This document shows positions 17,112 through 24,848 of a DNA stretch of 64,000 bases, piece after piece. A program made the translations under genes and the position numbers. Positions within the stretch are counted from its first letter, which is position 1, and every line of letters starts with the position of its first letter. Origin of the DNA: Methylocystis sp. L43 (GTDB lineage: Bacteria; Pseudomonadota; Alphaproteobacteria; Rhizobiales; Beijerinckiaceae). The notes under the pieces were generated by a model. The model ran no database searches and was not told where the DNA came from. It saw only the letters and a program-made list of their open reading frames with translations. Location: assembly GCF_015709525.1 (NCBI RefSeq), contig NZ_JADNRA010000034.1, positions 242,408 to 306,407 of the forward strand. The letters are read 5' to 3'.

Positions 17112-18263
17112 ATGAGCAGATCGGATATCCTTCAATGGCTGAAGCACGGCGCGAAGATTGCGGGCGTTAACGGCGCCGTGTTTCTCGCGCTGTTTGTCCT
17201 CGTCGAACTCGGCTTGCACCTCAAATCTGCAGATCAGAATCCACTGCTTGGCCCGCCCTTCGTCAAGAGCGCCATCAGAGTGCATGTTCCGGTCTACAGC
17301 CATTCATTGGCGGCCAATTTCGACGGCGAAGATCAGTGGGGCGGGAATCGCTACCACATTCGGACGAATGACCTCGGGTTCAAGGATGCCCTCAATCGAG
17401 CGGCGCCTTTGAAATCCGATCGGCGGCGCGTCCTCTTTATCGGGGACTCCTTCACCGAAGGCGTTGCGCTTCCCTATGAGCAGACGTTCGTCGGCCGGTT
17501 TGCGGCGGCGTTTCCCGACATCGACGTCCTCAACGCGGGCGTAAGCTCCTACGCTCCTTCAGTCTATTTCATGAAAATCAAGTCCCTGCTCGACGCGGGA
17601 TTGCAGTTCGACGAAGTGATCGTTTACGTCGACATATCCGACGTTCAGGATGAGGCGATCTACTATCGGTATGGACCGGACGGGAAACTCGAATGGACCA
17701 ACTTCGAAAAAGAGTGTCCTTCGCCGGAGGCGACTCTCGTTATTGAGCCATCCTGGTGGGCGCGGCCTTCATACATACTGGAGTATCTCGAAAAAGACCG
17801 CATCATGCGGCGCGCCATCAAGGATGTGCGAAGACTGAGCGGCGCAGAACTGGTCAAGGCCGGCATGATCTACGGACCCGATAGAGATCGCGGCAGCTGG
17901 ACATATGACCCAAAAGCGAAGTGCTACGGCGCAATGGGGATCGAAGGCGGCGTCGCCAAGGCGATCGAGAACATGGATCGTCTGCACACGCTTCTGAGCG
18001 CGCGCGGAATTCCGCTCTCCGTCGGAGTCTACCCTTGGCCGCAGCAGCTGCTATACGATCAGGAAAATTCACGGCAGGCGCAAATCTGGCGCGACTGGTG
18101 CGCGGGCAAGTGCCAAAAGTTCTTTGACCATTTCCCTGTGTTCTTTGCCTATAAGAACGCCCACCTGAACTTCCTCAAAGATTTATTCATATGGACGGAC
18201 GTGCATTACAACGAGCGCGGCAACGATCTCCTGGCTCAGGATCTCATCGCGAATTACCGCTGA
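17112..18263 (+). CDS. SGNH/GDSL-like membrane-anchored protein (copy 2)
   Basis: A 383-residue paralog of the protein at 13296-14459, with the same layout: an N-terminal membrane helix (GVNGAVFLALFVLVELGLHL), block I FIGDSFTEG, block II LNAGVSSYAPS, the shared IVYVDISDVQDEAI and SVGVYPWPQQLLYD segments, and a DVHYNERGND ending. It starts 18 bases after the carbamoyltransferase stop, so it belongs to that operon. The two copies are alike enough to be a duplication that has diverged, perhaps toward different substrates. Cys residues in DWCAGKC are shared and may form a disulfide. Confidence 0.85.
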   Translation: MSRSDILQWLKHGAKIAGVNGAVFLALFVLVELGLHLKSADQNPLLGPPFVKSAIRVHVPVYSHSLAANFDGEDQWGGNRYHIRTNDLGFKDALNRAAPLKSDRRRVLFIGDSFTEGVALPYEQTFVGRFAAAFPDIDVLNAGVSSYAPSVYFMKIKSLLDAGLQFDEVIVYVDISDVQDEAIYYRYGPDGKLEWTNFEKECPSPEATLVIEPSWWARPSYILEYLEKDRIMRRAIKDVRRLSGAELVKAGMIYGPDRDRGSWTYDPKAKCYGAMGIEGGVAKAIENMDRLHTLLSARGIPLSVGVYPWPQQLLYDQENSRQAQIWRDWCAGKCQKFFDHFPVFFAYKNAHLNFLKDLFIWTDVHYNERGNDLLAQDLIANYR

Positions 18264-18441
18264 AAGGTCGCTGTTAACACGCGAGATGTCGATACGGCGC
18301 GCCGATGACCCGGCGACGCTGTTCTATGCACAGAAAACGGCCGCCGCTCAGCTTGACGGATCGTTTAAAGCCGCGTCTCTTTTGGAGACTACGTAAGCGC
18401 CTGCGATTACATAGCTTTTTTGCTTATTGATGGAGCGGCAA

Positions 18442-18765
18442 ATGGATTTTGATCGCGTCAATCGGGAAAGTCTTGTCCACAATCTGCGCGACGCCCTGCC
18501 CCTCTCCGCTCGTCCCCGGCCGGCGCTCCTCGCATTTCTGCGCGCACGCGGCGCAATCGGGCGAAGCGCGCCGCGGCTCGTCGTCGTCGACATCTTCGAT
18601 GCGGGCGGAACGCAGGGTCTGATGTGCCGCTTCGAGATCGCTGACGAAATCGACGCCCCTAGTTTCGTTGCGCCGTTGACGCAACTTGCGCTCGATCGGA
18701 GATACCCGCTGGCACAACGGCTCGCCGTGCGTCGACGGCGTGCGCCGCGCACGGAGGTGGTCTAA
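18442..18765 (+). CDS. Hypothetical protein
   Basis: A 107-residue frame with no recognised family. It reads MDFDRVNRESLVHNLRDALP, then a more conserved-looking core (PRLVVVDIFDAGGTQGLMCR) and an Arg-rich tail. GGAG lies about seven bases before the ATG, which supports expression. It is convergent with the isoaspartyl peptidase gene, 11 bases apart. No signal peptide or membrane helix. It could be a real small regulatory or fast-evolving protein, or a chance frame. Confidence 0.45.
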   Translation: MDFDRVNRESLVHNLRDALPLSARPRPALLAFLRARGAIGRSAPRLVVVDIFDAGGTQGLMCRFEIADEIDAPSFVAPLTQLALDRRYPLAQRLAVRRRRAPRTEVV

Positions 18766-18776
18766 GACGACCGCGC

Positions 18777-19679
18777 CTATGTTGTCTCGACCCGTACGCC
18801 GCCTGCAGCGAACGTCGCCGTCAGCATTCCGGGAGTCGCGTGCGCCCGTCCGCACCTCCCCTCGCGATCGACGAGAATGAGGCCGCCGCGGCCGTCCACT
18901 CTGTCGACCAGATAGCGTATCGCCGCGTGAGCGGCTTCTTCAGCCTGCATCGAGCGAAATTCGACGAAGCAAGCGGCGGTGCGCGCCAGCGCCGTGCGAA
19001 TGAAATCCTCGCCGACGCCAGTGCAGGACACCGCGCAACTGAGGTTATCGGCGAAAGTGCCCGCGCCGATGAGCGGCGAGTCGCCGACGCGGCCGAAACG
19101 CTGATTCACCAGGCCGCCTGTCGAGGTCGCCGCCGCAAGATCGCCGTTGCGATCGCGCGCGACGGCGCCAACCGTGCCAAGCTTCGCATTGGTTGCATCG
19201 GAATGATCGAGCGCGGTCTCGTGCTTTCGCTTCGCCTTGGCGAGTTGCGCGACGCGTTCCTCCGTTCGGAAATAGTCTTCGCTTTCGAACGTTAACTGAT
19301 GCTCTCGCGCGAAGCGCTCGGCGCCGTGTCCAACGAGAAGCACATGGCCGCTCTTCCCCATGACCTCATATGCAAGGCGCACCGGATTTCTGACGCCGCG
19401 AACCGCGGCGACGGCGCCTGCCTTGAGAGTGCGCCCATCCATGATCGACGCGTCGCATAGTGTGGCGCCTTCGGCGTTGAGCACGGAACCCCGACCGGCG
19501 TTGTAAAGCGGATCGTCTTCGAGCAGCGCGACGCAGTGAACGACTGCGTCTACCGCCGACGATCCCCCTGCAAGAAGACTGGCGCCCGATTCAACGATCG
19601 CGCGCAAGGACGCCTCGTAACGATGCGGATCGCGAATCGCGCCGGCGCCGCCATGGATCATCAGAGAAACGTCAGTCAT
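18777..19679 (-). CDS. iaaA: Isoaspartyl peptidase / type III L-asparaginase
   Basis: A 300-residue N-terminal-nucleophile hydrolase. It shows the N-terminal LMIHGGAGAI, PLYNAGRGSVLN, and the self-cleavage site AKLGTVGAVA, where Thr169 becomes the nucleophile after autoproteolysis into alpha and beta chains. Downstream STGGLVNQRFGRVGDSPLIGAGTFAD holds the substrate-binding residues of plant-type asparaginases. It degrades isoaspartyl dipeptides from damaged protein and can hydrolyse asparagine. No signal peptide, so cytoplasmic. Length matches EcAIII. It is divergent from the cupin gene. Confidence 0.92.
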   Translation of the reverse strand: MTDVSLMIHGGAGAIRDPHRYEASLRAIVESGASLLAGGSSAVDAVVHCVALLEDDPLYNAGRGSVLNAEGATLCDASIMDGRTLKAGAVAAVRGVRNPVRLAYEVMGKSGHVLLVGHGAERFAREHQLTFESEDYFRTEERVAQLAKAKRKHETALDHSDATNAKLGTVGAVARDRNGDLAAATSTGGLVNQRFGRVGDSPLIGAGTFADNLSCAVSCTGVGEDFIRTALARTAACFVEFRSMQAEEAAHAAIRYLVDRVDGRGGLILVDREGRCGRAHATPGMLTATFAAGGVRVETT

Positions 19680-19755
19680 CGCCCAACCCGCCGCTTGTCG
19701 ATGCGCCCGCCGCCTGCGCTATAGTCTTGCCTCGCAAACCTTCGGAGTGAACGCC

Positions 19756-20229
19756 ATGCGCAACACATTGCTTCTTTCCTTAATCTTCGCAGCCCTTGTC
19801 GCGCCGGCGGCGTCCGAGACGTCGATCATAGGCAATAAGGACGGAAAGGATATCGTGACGGTGCGCGTCGGCGAAGCGTCACACTCCAAACAAGCGCTTC
19901 CGATCTTCCCTGGAATTTCTACAAAGACCGCCGGCGCAAAGGGATTGTCGTTGCTAAAAGTCGTCATTCCTCCCGGCGGCAAGGCGGAGGCTCATACTCA
20001 CAGGGGGCATGAGTCCGCAATTTATCTCATGCAAGGCCGCGTCGAGACGCGCTATGGCGAAAATCTTGAAAAGAGCGTCGTGAACGTCGCCGGCGATTTT
20101 ATCTTCATTCCGCCTGACGTGCCGCATCAGCCGGTGAACTTGAGCGACAGCGAAGCAGCGATCGCAATCGTCGCCCGCAACGACGGCGACGAACAGGAGC
20201 ATGTCATTCTCCATCGCAAGAAAAAATAG
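19756..20229 (+). CDS. Exported cupin-domain protein
   Basis: A 157-residue protein with a signal peptide (MRNTLLLSLIFAALVAPAAS) and one cupin_2 barrel. Cupin motif 1 is visible as GGKAEAHTHRGHESAIYLMQG, giving the His-His-Glu metal ligands, and motif 2 as DFIFIPPDVPHQPVN with the last His. A metal-dependent periplasmic role is likely, but the substrate is unknown. ATG 19756 is chosen because GGAG lies eight bases upstream; a GTG at 19747 is in frame. Confidence 0.85.
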   Translation: MRNTLLLSLIFAALVAPAASETSIIGNKDGKDIVTVRVGEASHSKQALPIFPGISTKTAGAKGLSLLKVVIPPGGKAEAHTHRGHESAIYLMQGRVETRYGENLEKSVVNVAGDFIFIPPDVPHQPVNLSDSEAAIAIVARNDGDEQEHVILHRKKK

Positions 20230-20552
20230 CGAGGCCTGATCTATATCGTCATCGCAAACTGCGCCTTGGCGTCTTGAAAGCAAGCATACGGAAACAGCCG
20301 TCGAGACTTTCCCTCCAAACCATTCATTTGCAGGAGGACAAAGCTCGCGAAAGCGCGCTTATGAAACCCCATGTTGACTGTCGCCCCATACGCCTTCTGG
20401 AGGCGTCATGATGGCTCAATGTCGATGCGGTTTAACAACGGCCATGACGCTGAAACCGAAAAACTGCAGGCGATGACGCAAGAGCGTTGCGCCTTTCAAA
20501 ACGCGCCAATGTATGAGGCGCCCACTCAGACATAGCGCTCAGGAGTAGTTCC
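20230..20552. other. Intergenic stretch without a recognisable gene
   Basis: About 320 bases between the cupin and LuxR genes. A short hairpin ACGCCT/AGGCGT lies near 20389-20406, but no T tract follows. No convincing frame, tRNA or promoter consensus was seen. The regulatory region of the LuxR gene must be here. Confidence 0.4.
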
Positions 20553-21326
20553 ATGCCTCGGTTTGCGGCCTTCCGAGACGATTCCGCCCTGGACCCCGGT
20601 CTGTCAGCGCAGAGCGCGTTTGTTCCTACATCGGCAAATCCGCCGCGCAACGCGCGCATCTTGATCGTCAGCGACATGCGCCTGTTCAGCGAGGCGCTTG
20701 GCTTGCGTCTTGGGCAGCATCAGGGGATGTCCGTTGTCGGCGTCGTCGAGTGTGACGCCGCGCTGGCGGTAGCGGCTGATCTGGAGCCCGATATTGCTTT
20801 GCTCGACGTCGGCGAGTTGGAAGGCCTTGCGGTCGCGCAAGGTCTCGCCACACAGCATCCCGATTTGCAAATCGTCGCCATCGGCGCGCCGGCATCGGCT
20901 AGCCCAGCATTGGCGGCCGCTTGTCCATCGATCGTCGGCGTCATTCCTCGCGAAGGGTCGATTGAAGACGTTGTCGAACTGCTTGAGCGATTGACAGCGA
21001 CGCCCGCGATTCATCCCGTCGAGGAGCGTCGGCCTATCGGCAAGGAGTCGCTCTCGTCCGGCGCGGACGCAAAGGACGCGCTTACCGCGCGTGAGCAGGA
21101 AATACTCCAGCTGATCGAGCGCGGGCTGACGAATAAGGAGATCGCCCGTCGGTTACGCATCGAACTCGGCACGGTGAAGAATCACGTGCACAATGTTCTG
21201 CAGAAGCTGCAAGTGCGCGGCCGTGGCGAAGCGGCGCACTCGATGCGAAAGCGCTCCCCCGCACATGACGGAGAAGCGCTCCATTCGCCGATCAATCGGG
21301 GACCGCTCGTGCTTGCGACTAAATAA
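20553..21326 (+). CDS. LuxR/NarL-family response regulator
   Basis: A 257-residue regulator. A receiver-like domain (about 33-150) has RILIVSDMRLFSEAL and DIALLDVGE, keeping the phosphoacceptor-type Asp, but only one Asp in the acidic pocket and no clear conserved Lys, so phosphorylation may be lost or altered. The C-terminal HTH is standard: LTAREQEILQLIERGLTNKEIARRLRIELGTVKNHVHNVLQKL. After it the protein has a variable tail of about 45 residues. No partner kinase is adjacent. It overlaps the end of the convergent subtilase gene by eight bases. Confidence 0.88.
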   Translation: MPRFAAFRDDSALDPGLSAQSAFVPTSANPPRNARILIVSDMRLFSEALGLRLGQHQGMSVVGVVECDAALAVAADLEPDIALLDVGELEGLAVAQGLATQHPDLQIVAIGAPASASPALAAACPSIVGVIPREGSIEDVVELLERLTATPAIHPVEERRPIGKESLSSGADAKDALTAREQEILQLIERGLTNKEIARRLRIELGTVKNHVHNVLQKLQVRGRGEAAHSMRKRSPAHDGEALHSPINRGPLVLATK

Positions 21327-23127
21327 GTCCCGCGGCCCGCAACTGCATCATGCGCTGGATGATCGCTGGATTGACCCTTTGCGCCATCGCAGGATCGATG
21401 GCCCAAGGCGCTGGCGCGCTCAGCGGACCAAATCCGTCGATCATCGCTCCCGCGGGCGCCAGTCCCGCGTTCGCCGGCGCAGCCGCGCCCAAAGGCTGAG
21501 CTGCGGCGAGACCGGGCGTGCGCTCAAAATCCGGCGCGCCGACGCCTTCGCGCGTGGAGTCGCCGAAATAGCGGACGCCGGACGACGCCAACAATGAGAA
21601 GAGCTGCGCGACGCGTTGCTCGTTGCGCGCCGTCCGCGCCCCAGCGAGGAGCGGATGGTGCGCGAGAAGCAGCGCCGCCATGCCGGTGACGTGAGGCGTC
21701 GCCATCGAGGTGCCGTCCCAGGCCGCATATCCGCCGCCAGGCACGGTGGAGACAATTGCAACGCCAGGCGCCGCGACAGTGATCTGCGGCCCAAAGCAGG
21801 TGAATTTCGGCGAGAACATCGTCCCCGCGACAAGTTGCGGAACGACGGTCTGAGCATGGTAGCTGTCAGAAGGAAACTCGTCGAGTTTGCCCATCGCGGC
21901 GACCGTCAGCACCGTCGGCAGCATGCCGGGAAACTGTACGGGTCCGCTGGAGTTTCCGGCGGCGACGATGCAGGCGACGCCGCTTTGGCGCGCTTCGGAA
22001 ATTTTCTGGGCGACGAGTTCGGAAGGATCGCCGCTGCCAAGGCTCATATTGACGACGTCGAGCTGTCGTTCGATGCATTCGTCGAGCGCGTCGATGAGAT
22101 CGCTGAACCGTCCGCCAGGAAACACTTTCAGCGCGTGAACTTCCGCCTTCGGCGCAAAGCCGCGAATGCCGGCGACCCCATCGGAGGCGGCGGTGATGAT
22201 TCCGGCGCAATGCGTTCCATGGCCGATTTGATCGTTCGACCAACTCGTCTTGTCGCCGCCATTGGTGAGATCGGCGCCGCGCGTCACGTGGCGCAGTTGC
22301 GGGTGTGCGCTGTCGCAACCTGAATCGATGATGCCGATCTTGACGCCGGCGCCGGTGAAGGAAGGATCGAGCCGGTCGAGCTTCATGAGGCGCTGGCCCC
22401 AGCCGACCATGCCGTTTTGGGGAAAACCGTTGAAGCGTTCGGTCAGCGGACGCAATTGCACCGTGTTCACGGCGCCGGCCTGAAGCGCTGGCGCGCGGAG
22501 CATACGATCCCAATGATCGGCGGCAGGTTTGACGTAAATCGCCTGGATGGTCTCGATCGGACCACCGAACACGGTCACGACGACTTCCCCGCGCTCATTC
22601 GTGACGCCTTGGCCCGGAAAGCCCTGGCCATAGACATAGACGGTGGCCTTGGGCAGCGGCTTGCCGCCAGCGCCGACGACGCGCAGCTGCACGTCGACTC
22701 CGACGCCCGCCGCAATCGGCATGGCTCCATTGAAGTCGAAAGGACGGAAGTCGTCCGACGCGCGAAGAAAGGCGTCACGCTCCACGATGACGTTGGGCGG
22801 CGCCGACGCCTGCAGCGCTGCGCCGCGCGCAGGGTCCATCTCGGCGACGAGAATTTCCGGCGACTGCGAAGAGGAGCCGCCAGCGGAAAAGGCGGTGAGC
22901 CCGCGCGGCTGAATGCGCCGCACAATCTTTACGTCGGGGAGCGCATTGGCGAGATCCATGGCGGAAGCAGGCGCAAATCCAGGAACGCGCCGAGAGGCGA
23001 TCATGAAGCGCTCGGTGGGCGCTATCGCCATCGGCTCGACCCGCACTTCGGCGCCGTTTGCTGACGGCGTGGGCGGCTCTGGGTTGTGGCCATTCGGCGC
23101 AGGATTGCTATTGTCGGGACCAGCCAT
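21319..23127 (-). CDS. Subtilisin-like serine protease (S8) with N-terminal propeptide
   Basis: A 602-residue subtilase. Catalytic residues are Asp268 (IGIIDSGCD), His303 (GHGTHCAG) and Ser474 (GTSMATPH), with oxyanion Asn392 in AAGNSSG. Residues about 38-120 look like an I9-type propeptide (RFMIASRR, then PEILVAEMD), and 140-225 like a small beta-sandwich (GGKPLPKATVYVYGQGFPG). No signal peptide is seen; the N-terminal 30 residues are Pro/Asn-rich. AGGAGAG precedes the ATG by six bases. It is last in a cluster after a free propeptide-like protein and a repeat protein, its probable partner and substrate. Confidence 0.9.
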   Translation of the reverse strand: MAGPDNSNPAPNGHNPEPPTPSANGAEVRVEPMAIAPTERFMIASRRVPGFAPASAMDLANALPDVKIVRRIQPRGLTAFSAGGSSSQSPEILVAEMDPARGAALQASAPPNVIVERDAFLRASDDFRPFDFNGAMPIAAGVGVDVQLRVVGAGGKPLPKATVYVYGQGFPGQGVTNERGEVVVTVFGGPIETIQAIYVKPAADHWDRMLRAPALQAGAVNTVQLRPLTERFNGFPQNGMVGWGQRLMKLDRLDPSFTGAGVKIGIIDSGCDSAHPQLRHVTRGADLTNGGDKTSWSNDQIGHGTHCAGIITAASDGVAGIRGFAPKAEVHALKVFPGGRFSDLIDALDECIERQLDVVNMSLGSGDPSELVAQKISEARQSGVACIVAAGNSSGPVQFPGMLPTVLTVAAMGKLDEFPSDSYHAQTVVPQLVAGTMFSPKFTCFGPQITVAAPGVAIVSTVPGGGYAAWDGTSMATPHVTGMAALLLAHHPLLAGARTARNEQRVAQLFSLLASSGVRYFGDSTREGVGAPDFERTPGLAAAQPLGAAAPANAGLAPAGAMIDGFGPLSAPAPWAIDPAMAQRVNPAIIQRMMQLRAAGLI

Positions 23128-23188
23128 GTCGACTCTCCTAATAAAATCGGGCCAGCCTGCGCATCGCCATGAAGGACGCGCGCCGGCG

Positions 23189-23434
23189 CTAAAATGGTTT
23201 CAGCGGAGCGTTTGGTTCGATGATCAGGGTCGCGCCAAATTGTTCGCGCAAGTGACTTGCGCTCGCCGCAGGCAAAGCGACGACCAGCCTGGGTTGACCT
23301 GCCTTGCCGGCGCGCTGAAGAATTGCGGCGCCGGGAACAGACTGCATCGCCTGTTCGAAAGCGGCCAAATCCCCTGTGCTCGCCGCGTTGCGGGGCGCCA
23401 CCAAAAATTGATCGATGCCGTTCGTTGCGCTCAT
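23189..23434 (-). CDS. Stand-alone subtilase propeptide-like protein
   Basis: An 81-residue protein beginning MSATNGIDQFLVAPRNAAS. Its layout (QFLVAPR, a helix with ALxxVP-like text, LVVALPAASASHLREQF, then LIIEPNAPL) parallels residues 40-121 of the adjacent subtilase (RFMIASRR, ALPDVKIVRR, ILVAEMDPARGAALQAS, VIVERDAFL). This suggests an I9-type inhibitor/foldase supplied as a separate chain. The start is set at 23434; AGGA lies about ten bases upstream. It sits between the repeat protein and subtilase genes. Similarity is by eye and is an inference. Confidence 0.7.
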   Translation of the reverse strand: MSATNGIDQFLVAPRNAASTGDLAAFEQAMQSVPGAAILQRAGKAGQPRLVVALPAASASHLREQFGATLIIEPNAPLKPF

Positions 23435-23460
23435 GATTTCGCGATCCTGATCTCTTGAGG

Positions 23461-23490
23461 GCTTCCGGGCCGATAAATCGGCCCGGAAGC
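23461..23490 (-). terminator. Perfect intercistronic hairpin
   Basis: Perfect inverted repeat of 14 bases on each side (arm GCTTCCGGGCCGAT) around AA. It lies after the repeat protein gene and before the propeptide-like gene, both leftward. No T tract follows in the leftward direction, so it may act as a partial terminator, an mRNA end stabiliser, or a processing site that raises expression of the repeat gene over the protease. Confidence 0.65.
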
Positions 23491-23538
23491 GGCAGCAGAT
23501 CATCCTTCACGCGTCGCGTCGATTGCGTCGCTCAGACG

Positions 23539-24582
23539 TCAGCCGTACATCGGCGCCTGCATCTGCGGCACGTAGTAGACGGGCTGCGGCGCGGCGTCGA
23601 AGGGCAGGAAGCGCTGAGCGAGACCGCCCACCGTGCCGCCGATCGTCTGGCCAAGTCCGGCGTTGCCGAAACGGCCGCCGATGAAGCCGCCAAGCGGCGC
23701 GCCGATCGCGCCAAGCGCGTCGCCGACGATGCCCTGCGGCGCAAACACAGGCGCAGCCGTCTGGGGGACATAATACGTTCCAGCCTGTGGGCCAGCTTCG
23801 AACGGCAGGAAGCGCTGGGCCAGTCCGCCCACCACATTGCCAACCGTCTGGCCAGCGCCGGCGTTGCCGAAGCGTCCGCCGATCCAGTTGCCAACCCGGC
23901 CCCCGACCGCGCCGAGCGCATCGCCGATGAAGCCCTGCGGAACGAAAACCGGCTCCGCCTCGAACGGCAGGAAGCGCTGAGCGAGACCGCCCACCGTGCC
24001 GCCGATCGTCTGGCCGAGTCCGGCATTGCCGAAACGGCCGCCAATGAAGCCGCCGAGCGGCGCGCCGAGCGCGTCGCCGACGATCCCCTGAGGCGCAAAT
24101 CCCGGCGCAGCCGTCTGCGGGACGTAATAAGTTCCGGCGTAGGGCTGCGGCGCGGCGTCGAACGGCAAGAAGCGCTGGGCGAGACCGCCCACCGTGCCGC
24201 CGATCGTCTGGCCAAGTCCGGCGTTGCCGAAACGGCCGCCGATGAAGCCGCCAAGCGGCGCGCCGATCGCGCCAAGCGCGTCGCCGACGATCCCCTGAGG
24301 CGCAAATCCGGGCGTAGCCGTCTGCGGAACATAATAGGTCCCGGCGTAGGCCTGCGGGCCGGCCTCGAACGGCAGCAGTCCGCCGAGCACGCCGCCAGCG
24401 ACGCTGCCGATCTGCCGACCGAGATTCTGGTTGCCGAATGCGCGGCCAAGCGCGCCGCCGCCTAATCCGCCCAGCGCGCTGCCGAGCGCGCCGCCGATAA
24501 TGCCCTGCGGCGCAAACATCTGATCGACAACCATGCCCATCGGCGCGACCGACGGCGTTGCTCCGTTGTAAGCGACTTGCAT
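23539..24582 (-). CDS. Glycine-zipper protein with five tandem repeats
   Basis: A 347-residue protein of no known function. After 22 leading residues come five repeats at 23-92, 93-161, 162-212, 213-279 and 280-347. Each starts FAPQG(I/F)(I/V)G, runs through a GxxxG-rich segment (GGFIGGRFGNAGLGQTIGG, TVGGLAQRFLPF) and most end in a GTYYVPQTA-like linker. Copies 2, 3 and 5 are almost identical. The Gly/Ala pattern suggests membrane-inserting or self-packing helices. ATG 24582 is chosen because GGGAGG lies seven bases upstream; the frame extends to 24702. No signal peptide. Context points to processing by the downstream subtilase. Confidence 0.8.
   Translation of the reverse strand: MQVAYNGATPSVAPMGMVVDQMFAPQGIIGGALGSALGGLGGGALGRAFGNQNLGRQIGSVAGGVLGGLLPFEAGPQAYAGTYYVPQTATPGFAPQGIVGDALGAIGAPLGGFIGGRFGNAGLGQTIGGTVGGLAQRFLPFDAAPQPYAGTYYVPQTAAPGFAPQGIVGDALGAPLGGFIGGRFGNAGLGQTIGGTVGGLAQRFLPFEAEPVFVPQGFIGDALGAVGGRVGNWIGGRFGNAGAGQTVGNVVGGLAQRFLPFEAGPQAGTYYVPQTAAPVFAPQGIVGDALGAIGAPLGGFIGGRFGNAGLGQTIGGTVGGLAQRFLPFDAAPQPVYYVPQMQAPMYG
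23542..24516 (-). repeat. Tandem coding repeats, about 150-210 bases each
   Basis: DNA-level tandem repeats inside the glycine-zipper gene. Blocks near 23580-23750, 23960-24110 and 24140-24310 are nearly identical in sequence, not only in encoded residues, which implies recent duplication or gene conversion. The third unit is shortened by about 50 bases and the fourth is the most diverged. Confidence 0.85.
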
Positions 24583-24848
24583 ATCTAATCCTCCCAAAGG
24601 GTCAAAGAAATCTGCGCCGCTCAAATGCATGTCGCATTTGCTCATCGACGCAGAGCAAACGATAGGTCCTTTGGGAAACCCGATATATGGATCGTTGGGC
24701 ACAGTTGAGGATACATGCGCGGCGAACGCCTAGCGCGCTTCCCGATCACATGGAATCGATAAGGAATCGCTCATCATAAAAATTTTGGAGCAGGTTCTCA
24801 TCGAAAAATCCTGTCAACTTTTTCCGAGCCTGCCCTAGCGCCAACAAA

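Noticed and set aside
20389..20406. Rho-independent terminator after the cupin gene
   Set aside because: A six-base stem exists but without a T tract and 160 bases beyond the stop.
23455..24465. Rightward repetitive frame of 336 codons opposite the glycine-zipper gene
   Set aside because: It is periodic only because the coding repeats lie on the other strand; the leftward frame has the ribosome site and a glycine-zipper pattern.
23539..24582. CRISPR array
   Set aside because: The repeats are about 150-210 bases, in one reading frame and without unique spacers, so they are coding repeats.
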